From contig JAITTX010000342.1 in assembly GCA_031286755.1 (NCBI GenBank), positions 1 to 56,150 of the forward strand: 56,150 nt of DNA, in the 5' to 3' direction. This stretch comes from Paraburkholderia sp. (lineage in GTDB: Bacteria; Pseudomonadota; Gammaproteobacteria; Burkholderiales; Burkholderiaceae). Numbering within the stretch: the stretch's first letter is position 1; each line of letters opens with the position of its first letter. The notes under the pieces are model-generated. The model was not told the DNA's origin. It worked only from the letters and a program-made list of their open reading frames with translations, and did not search any database. The translations under genes were made by a program, and so were the position numbers. Of this stretch, positions 51,510 through 56,150 are shown in pieces.

Positions 51510-52304
51510 ATGCGCAAAAACGGACTGCTCTCACTCACGTTCCATAGTCTCGTCATCCTGTTCGTGCTGGCACCGCTCGTCATCGTCGTGCTGGTGGCGT
51601 TCACGCCCGACGAAACCTTGACCCTGCCCACGCACGGCTTCTCGCTGCGCTGGTTCCGGGCGATTCTCGATTATCCGGACTTCATCAGCGCGTTCTTCAA
51701 TAGCCTGAAGCTTGCTTTCGCGTCGGCCACGCTCTCGCTCGTGATTGCGCTGCCCGCGGCGCTCGCGATTGGCCGCGCGCGCTTTCCGGGGCGCGGCTTC
51801 CTGAACGCGCTGCTGCTTTCGCCGCTCGTGATTCCGGGGCTCGTGCTCGGCATCGCGTTGCTGCGCTTTTTCGCGCTGATTGGCGCAACGGGTTCGTTCG
51901 CCTGGCTGATTCTCGCGCACATGATCATCATCACGCCGTTCGTGATGCGGCTCGTGCTGGCTTCGGTGAGCGGCCTCGACCGCAGCATCGAGCATGCGTC
52001 CTCGTCGCTCGGCGCGAGCGCGTGGACCACCTTCCGCCGCATCACGCTGCCGATGATCGTGCCGGGCATCACGGGCGGGTGGCTGCTGGCGTTCATCAAC
52101 AGCTTCGACGAGCTGACGATGTCGATCTTCGTGACGTCGCCGCAAACCGTCACGCTGCCGGTGCGCATGTACATGTACGCGACCGAGTCGATCGACCCGA
52201 TGATGGCGTCCGTTTCGGCGCTCGTCATTTTCATCACCGCGGGCGCGATGCTGCTGCTCGATCGCGTTTATGGGCTCAACCGCATCCTGATCGGACAGCA
52301 CTGA
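51510..52304 (+). CDS. ABC importer permease (PotC-like)
   Basis: Predicted 264-aa permease with six helices; EAA loop in SSLGASAWTTFRRITLPMIV. Family features include VLVAFTPDETLTLPTHGFSL near the N-terminus and FINSFDELTMSIFVTSPQTV before the last helices, both typical of PotC/YdcV-type proteins. It begins 55 bp after the PotB-like gene. Together they form the heterodimeric channel. Confidence 0.93.
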   Translation: MRKNGLLSLTFHSLVILFVLAPLVIVVLVAFTPDETLTLPTHGFSLRWFRAILDYPDFISAFFNSLKLAFASATLSLVIALPAALAIGRARFPGRGFLNALLLSPLVIPGLVLGIALLRFFALIGATGSFAWLILAHMIIITPFVMRLVLASVSGLDRSIEHASSSLGASAWTTFRRITLPMIVPGITGGWLLAFINSFDELTMSIFVTSPQTVTLPVRMYMYATESIDPMMASVSALVIFITAGAMLLLDRVYGLNRILIGQH

Positions 52305-52379
52305 ACGCCGCCCGACGCCTTCCCGACATTTGCCCCGACTCATTTGCCAAAAATCCCGCAGCCAGACCGCCGATCTCCC

Positions 52380-52718
52380 ATGAGCACCGCCACGCCGTTT
52401 CCCCATGCCCAGTTCGTCCGCGTTGCCGAAACCGCGCGCGCGAGCGTTTCCTTCGTTCTCGACGGCGTCGAAGCGGAGGCGCTCGCGGGCGACACGCTTC
52501 TCACCGCGATCCTCACCCAGCAGCGGCAGGTGCGCCACAGCGAATTCAGCGGCGAGCCGCGCGCGGGTTTCTGCATGATCGGCGCCTGCCAGGACTGCTG
52601 GGTTCAAAGCGAGGACGGCACCCGGCTGCGAGCCTGCTCGACACCGCTGCGCGAAGGCATGCGCGTGCGCACGCGATTCAGTCAGGATGCCGAATTTATG
52701 GAAGGAGAGGCGCAATGA
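52380..52718 (+). CDS. (2Fe-2S)-binding subunit, HcnA / opine-oxidase small subunit-like
   Basis: Predicted 112-aa ferredoxin-like subunit. The cluster ligands are in GFCMIGACQDCWVQ and the following LRACSTPL, giving C-x4-C-x2-C plus a distal Cys. SVSFVLDGVEAEALAGDTLL forms the ubiquitin-like beta-grasp start. This matches the small subunit of HcnABC and of opine and hydroxyproline dehydrogenases. The stop overlaps the next start by 4 nt. It passes electrons between the two flavin subunits or to the respiratory chain. Confidence 0.9.
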   Translation: MSTATPFPHAQFVRVAETARASVSFVLDGVEAEALAGDTLLTAILTQQRQVRHSEFSGEPRAGFCMIGACQDCWVQSEDGTRLRACSTPLREGMRVRTRFSQDAEFMEGEAQ

Positions 52719-54169
52719 GCGCGCAACCTCCTCGCATCGTCATCGTGGGCGCGGGGCCGGCCGGCATTCGCTCCACGCAGACACTCGTGGCCGCGGGGCT
52801 GCGCCCCACCGTGATCGACGAAAACGCGCGCTGGGGCGGCCAGATCTATCGCCAGCCCGCCGCGGGCGCGGGCTTCGCGCGCACGAAGGCCGCGCTTTAC
52901 GGCTTCGAGGCAAAGAAGGCCGATGCGGTTCACGAAGCCATGGCGCGAATCCTCGCGCAGGTCGATTACCGGCCCGACACGCTTGCGTGGTCGTGCGAGC
53001 CCGGGCGGCTCGACATCTTGCGCGAGGGCCGCGAGGCGAGCGTGCCGTGGTCGCATCTCATCATCGCGAGCGGCGCGACCGATCGCATCGTGCCGCTGCC
53101 GGGCTGGACGCTGCCCGGCGTTTATACGCTCGGCGGCGCGCAGGTCGCGCTGAAGGCGCAGGGTTGCGCGATTGGCCGGCGCACCGTGCTCGCGGGCACC
53201 GGGCCGCTGCTCTATCTCGTCGCCTACCAGTACGCGAAAGCGGGCGCGCAGGTGGCGGCCGTGCTGGACACGAGCCCGTTTGCGCGCCAGGCCGCCGCCG
53301 CGCCGAAGCTGCTCAACCAGCCGGGCACATTCGCCAAGGGCGTTTATTACCTCGCCTGGCTCAGGACCCACGGCGTGCGCATCGAGCACGGCGTTTCGCT
53401 TGCCGGCATCGAAGGCGCGCAGGCCGTGCAGGGCGTGCGCTGGCACACGGGCAACGGCGCGGAGCAGGCGCTCGCCTGCGATGCCGTGGGCCTCGGCTAC
53501 GGCTTGCGGCCCGAAACGCAACTGGCCGATCTCGCGGGCTGCCGCTTCGCCTTCGACGCGCTCAACCGCTGCTGGCTGCCCGAGCGCGACGCGGCGGGCC
53601 GCAGCTCGGTCGAAGGCGTCTATCTCGCGGGCGACGGCGCGGGCATCGCGGGCGCCGATGCCGCCGAACTCGCGGGCCGCCGCGCCGCGCTCGCGGTGCT
53701 GGAGGACCTTGGCGTGGCATCGTCCTCGCATGATGATCATGCGGCTCACCTGGAGCACGCGCTCGATGCCGCGACGATCGACCAACGCCTCGCGTGCATC
53801 GCGCGGTTTCGCGCCGGCATCGAGCAGGCCTTCGCACCGCCGCCTGCCCATTGCGCCGCCCACTGGCCCGACGAGCTGACCGTGTGCCGCTGCGAGGAGG
53901 TCAGCGCGGGCACCTTGCGCAGTTGCATTCGCAGCGGCCTCGCCACGGAAGTCAATCGCCTGAAGGCGCTCACCCGCATCGGTATGGGGCGCTGCCAGGG
54001 GCGCATGTGCGGCGAATCGGCGATGGCGCTGCTGAGCGCGGAAACCGGCAAGCCCTTGCACGAAGTGGGGCGCCTGCGCAGCCAGGCGCCCATCAAGCCG
54101 ATTCCGATTTCGCCGATGCTATTCGACGACGACGTCCAGGTGGCCGAAGAGGAAGCCCACGATGAGTGA
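52715..54169 (+). CDS. NAD(P)/FAD-dependent oxidoreductase subunit (HcnB / opine oxidase subunit A-like)
   Basis: Predicted 484-aa flavoprotein. The N-terminal FAD motif is IVIVGAGPAGIRSTQTLVAA with the following RWGGQIYRQP. A second nucleotide motif is VLAGTGPLLYLVAYQYAKAG, and GVYLAGDGAGIAGADAAELA is the FAD-closing segment. The C-terminal ~90 residues carry a BFD-like [2Fe-2S] domain: VCRCEEVSAGTLR and GMGRCQGRMCG. This arrangement is characteristic of HcnB and octopine/nopaline oxidase alpha subunits. Coupled to the 2Fe-2S gene on one side (ATGA) and overlapping the next gene by 8 nt. Confidence 0.92.
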   Translation: MSAQPPRIVIVGAGPAGIRSTQTLVAAGLRPTVIDENARWGGQIYRQPAAGAGFARTKAALYGFEAKKADAVHEAMARILAQVDYRPDTLAWSCEPGRLDILREGREASVPWSHLIIASGATDRIVPLPGWTLPGVYTLGGAQVALKAQGCAIGRRTVLAGTGPLLYLVAYQYAKAGAQVAAVLDTSPFARQAAAAPKLLNQPGTFAKGVYYLAWLRTHGVRIEHGVSLAGIEGAQAVQGVRWHTGNGAEQALACDAVGLGYGLRPETQLADLAGCRFAFDALNRCWLPERDAAGRSSVEGVYLAGDGAGIAGADAAELAGRRAALAVLEDLGVASSSHDDHAAHLEHALDAATIDQRLACIARFRAGIEQAFAPPPAHCAAHWPDELTVCRCEEVSAGTLRSCIRSGLATEVNRLKALTRIGMGRCQGRMCGESAMALLSAETGKPLHEVGRLRSQAPIKPIPISPMLFDDDVQVAEEEAHDE

Positions 54170-55298
54170 GACGCGCCATTTCCAGGTGGTGATCGCGGGC
54201 GGCGGGCTCGTGGGCGCCTCGGCGGCGCTCGCGCTGGCGCGCAAGGGCGTGAGCGTGGGCCTGTTCGAGCGGCGCTTTTGCGGCGCGCAGGCGAGCGGCG
54301 TGAACTACGGCGGCGTGCGCACCCAGGGCCGCTCCGCCGAGCAGTTGCCGCTAGCCGTGCGGGCGCGGCGCGTGTGGAGCCGCTTGCCCGAACTGATCGG
54401 CATCGGCGGGGAGTTCGTGGTTTCCGGGCACTTGCGGCTCGCGCGCCGCGACAGCGATCTCGAAGCACTGCACGCCTGGTCCGCCATGGCGCGCGAATAC
54501 GGCGTGCAATCGCAGGTGATGAGCGGCGACGCGTTTCGCCGCCGCTATCCCTGGCTCGGCCAGGCGGCCGTCGGCGGGTCGCTCTGCGCGAGCGACGGCC
54601 ATGCGAATCCGCGTCTCGTCTCGCCGGGCTTCGCCGCCGCGGCGCGTCGAGCGGGGGCGCACGTGCAGGAGCAGACCGCGCTGGCCGACCTGAGCTTCGA
54701 CGGCCGCCGCTTCCAGATGCGCGCGGGCAACGAGCGCATCAGTGCCGACTGGCTCATCAATGCCGCGGGCGCCTGGGCCAACCAGGTCGCGCTCGCGTTT
54801 GGCGAGACCGTGCCCATGCAGCCGATCTATCCGAACATGTGGGTGACCGAGCCACTGCCGCGCTTCGTCGAGCACAACCTCGGCGTGTACGGAGGCGGCG
54901 TCTACGCGCGCCAGGTCGAGCGCGGCAACTGCGTGATCGGCGGCGGACGCGGCCACGGCGATGGAGAGTACGCGCAGCCCTCGACCGCCACCACGCGCGC
55001 AGTGATGCGCGACGCCTGCGCGCTGCTGCCGGGCTTGCGCAACGCGCTGCTCATTCGCACGTGGAGCGGCGTGGAAGGCGAAACGCCGGACAGCAATCCC
55101 ATCATCGGCGCGAGTCACACCACGCCGCGCCTCCTGCATGCCTTCGGCTTTTCCGGTGGCGGCTTTCTGCTCGCGCCGGGCGTGGGCGAAGTGCTCGCGG
55201 AGCTAGTCACCGAGGGCGCGACCAGCACGCCCATCGAACCGTTCGCAATCGGCCGCTTCACCCAGTCTTGTGTCCATGCTGCTCTCCCCACCAAATAA
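54162..55298 (+). CDS. FAD-dependent amine/D-amino acid oxidoreductase subunit (HcnC / DAO-like)
   Basis: Predicted 378-aa DAO-family flavoprotein. FAD motif VVIAGGGLVGASAALALARK, a conserved ASGVNYGGVRTQGRSAEQLP, the internal INAAGAWANQVALAFGE, and the C-terminal HAFGFSGGGFLLAPGVGEVL. This subunit would carry the substrate site, oxidising a secondary amine or amino acid. The gene overlaps the preceding one, so the three subunits form one complex. Glycine (HCN synthase), proline derivatives, sarcosine or opines are all possible substrates; the transporter context favours a catabolic amine. Confidence 0.9.
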   Translation: MSETRHFQVVIAGGGLVGASAALALARKGVSVGLFERRFCGAQASGVNYGGVRTQGRSAEQLPLAVRARRVWSRLPELIGIGGEFVVSGHLRLARRDSDLEALHAWSAMAREYGVQSQVMSGDAFRRRYPWLGQAAVGGSLCASDGHANPRLVSPGFAAAARRAGAHVQEQTALADLSFDGRRFQMRAGNERISADWLINAAGAWANQVALAFGETVPMQPIYPNMWVTEPLPRFVEHNLGVYGGGVYARQVERGNCVIGGGRGHGDGEYAQPSTATTRAVMRDACALLPGLRNALLIRTWSGVEGETPDSNPIIGASHTTPRLLHAFGFSGGGFLLAPGVGEVLAELVTEGATSTPIEPFAIGRFTQSCVHAALPTK

Positions 55299-55311
55299 AG
55301 GAGTCCATACG

Positions 55312-56150
55312 ATGAAACTCACGCGCACTTTGGCCTCGCTGGCCGCGCTCGTCGCCTTCGGTCTGTCCGCCTCCGCCTGGTCGCAAACGAAGACGATCTA
55401 TATCGGCATGAACGGCGGCCCGATGGAGAAGGCCTACACGAGCTCGGTCCTGCCCGACTTCGAGAAGGCCAACAACGTCAAGGTGGTGGTCGTGCCCGGC
55501 ACGTCCTCCGACGTGCTCGCCAAGCTGCTCGCCAACCGCAACAGCCCGCAGATTCATGTGGCCTTCCTCGACGACGGCGTGATGGCGCGCGCGGTGAGCA
55601 TGGGCGTGTGTGAAAAGCTCGACGACTCCGCGGTGCTCAAGGAGCTCTATCCCTTCGCGCGCATGAAGGGTGACGTGGGCGCGGGCGTGCAACTGGGCAT
55701 GACCGGCATTGGCTACAACACGAAGCTGTTCACCGAGAAAGGCTGGGCGCCGCCCACTTCGTGGCTCGATTTCGAGAATCCGAAGTACAAGGGCAAAGTG
55801 GTGTTCCAGTCGGCCTCCAGCAGCACCTTCGGGCTGCACGGCTTTCTCGCCATCAACCGGCTGATGGGCGGCAGCGAGAACAACGTGGAGCCGGGCTTCA
55901 CGAAGTGGGCGAGCACGGTGGGCCCGAACGTCGTCGAATATATTCCGAACTCGGCCAAGCTCTCCGAGATGATCCAGACCGGCGAGGCCGGCATTTTCCC
56001 GCTCACGCCCACGGCGGTTGGCGACCTGAAGGCCAAGGGCCTGCCCGTGGCCTACGCGAACCCGAAGGAGGGCGCCGTGCTGCTGCTCGTCGACCTGTGC
56101 GTGGTGAAGAACAATCCCGACCCGCAGCTCGCGCAAAAGCTCGCGCAGTT
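55312..56150 (+). CDS. ABC importer substrate-binding protein (PotD-like), 3' end outside window
   Basis: AAAGGAG lies 8 nt before ATG 55312; the frame is open to the window end (279 codons). A signal peptide (MKLTRTLASLAALVAFGLSA, cleavage near AWS-Q) precedes a family 1 solute-binding fold: TIYIGMNGGPMEKAYTSSVL, VVVVPGTSSDVLAKLLANRN, GVQLGMTGIGYNTKLFTEKG, SWLDFENPKYKGKVVFQSAS. The blocks are those of PotD/iron-type binding proteins. It completes the importer encoded at the start of this operon. The ligand is unknown. Confidence 0.92.
   Translation, partial: MKLTRTLASLAALVAFGLSASAWSQTKTIYIGMNGGPMEKAYTSSVLPDFEKANNVKVVVVPGTSSDVLAKLLANRNSPQIHVAFLDDGVMARAVSMGVCEKLDDSAVLKELYPFARMKGDVGAGVQLGMTGIGYNTKLFTEKGWAPPTSWLDFENPKYKGKVVFQSASSSTFGLHGFLAINRLMGGSENNVEPGFTKWASTVGPNVVEYIPNSAKLSEMIQTGEAGIFPLTPTAVGDLKAKGLPVAYANPKEGAVLLLVDLCVVKNNPDPQLAQKLAQ

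Noticed and set aside
52380-55298. Hydrogen cyanide synthase HcnABC
   Set aside because: The subunit architecture matches, but so do opine and other amine dehydrogenases; the dedicated ABC importer in the same operon argues for catabolism, so I did not assign hcn symbols.

Overview
The window looks like a chromosomal segment of a Burkholderiaceae bacterium, most likely Paraburkholderia, Caballeronia or Burkholderia. It is GC-rich with strong third-position GC bias. It carries hopanoid genes (hpnI, hpnL), a glycine-rich lipoprotein of a kind common in Burkholderia, and a dense series of small catabolic operons, each with its own regulator. The genus is inferred from gene content, not from a marker gene. 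I found no rRNA, tRNA, transposase, integrase or CRISPR array.

Region 1 (1-10.5 kb): the 3' end of a MarR regulator, a cytochrome b561, the hopanoid pair hpnI-hpnL, a TetR gene divergent from an aidB-like acyl-CoA dehydrogenase, an AhpD-like protein and secreted cupin divergent from a MocR regulator, an outer-membrane barrel, and two small proteins (one only 52 aa). Region 2 (10.5-21.2 kb): the glycine-rich lipoprotein, wrbA, a doubtful small ORF with a good promoter, an unrecognised 444-aa protein, a YadGH-like ABC exporter, a gamma-glutamyltransferase lipoprotein, a palindrome-rich intergenic stretch, a small membrane protein and an orphan amino-acid-binding protein with a strong terminator.

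Region 3 (21.2-27.6 kb): a complete tetronate (erythronate/threonate type) catabolic locus: a divergent MFS importer, a FadR-type regulator, then denD, otnK, otnC and otnI. A GTATG-N5-CATAC-like site lies in the importer/regulator gap and again in front of denD. Region 4 (27.6-32.1 kb): an IclR regulator and an operon of two SDR dehydrogenases, an MFS importer and a 2,4'-dihydroxyacetophenone-dioxygenase-like cupin, preceded by two overlapping TGGAC/GTCCA palindromes.

Region 5 (32.3-40.8 kb): a class V aminotransferase, then an RpiR-led series on the plus strand: diaminopropionate ammonia-lyase, an allantoate amidohydrolase/L-carbamoylase-type hydrolase, a D-carbamoylase-type nitrilase, an MFS importer and a YgeY-like M20 hydrolase. 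No hydantoinase is present. This is my best candidate for an undescribed system: uptake of a ureido or otherwise N-substituted 2,3-diaminopropionate, removal of the substituent, and cleavage to pyruvate and ammonia.

Region 6 (41.0-49.1 kb): two facing sugar-acid units. Plus strand: L-2-keto-3-deoxyarabonate-dehydratase-like protein, MFS importer, beta-hydroxyacid dehydrogenase. Minus strand: UxaA/GarD-family dehydratase, Ldh-family dehydrogenase, LysR, with an IclR gene upstream. Region 7 (49.1-56.15 kb): divergent from that IclR gene across a row of GGAAT boxes, a polyamine-type ABC importer combined with a three-subunit HcnABC/opine-oxidase-like flavin dehydrogenase. Its binding-protein gene runs off the window. 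I infer a system that imports and oxidises a secondary amine such as an opine.
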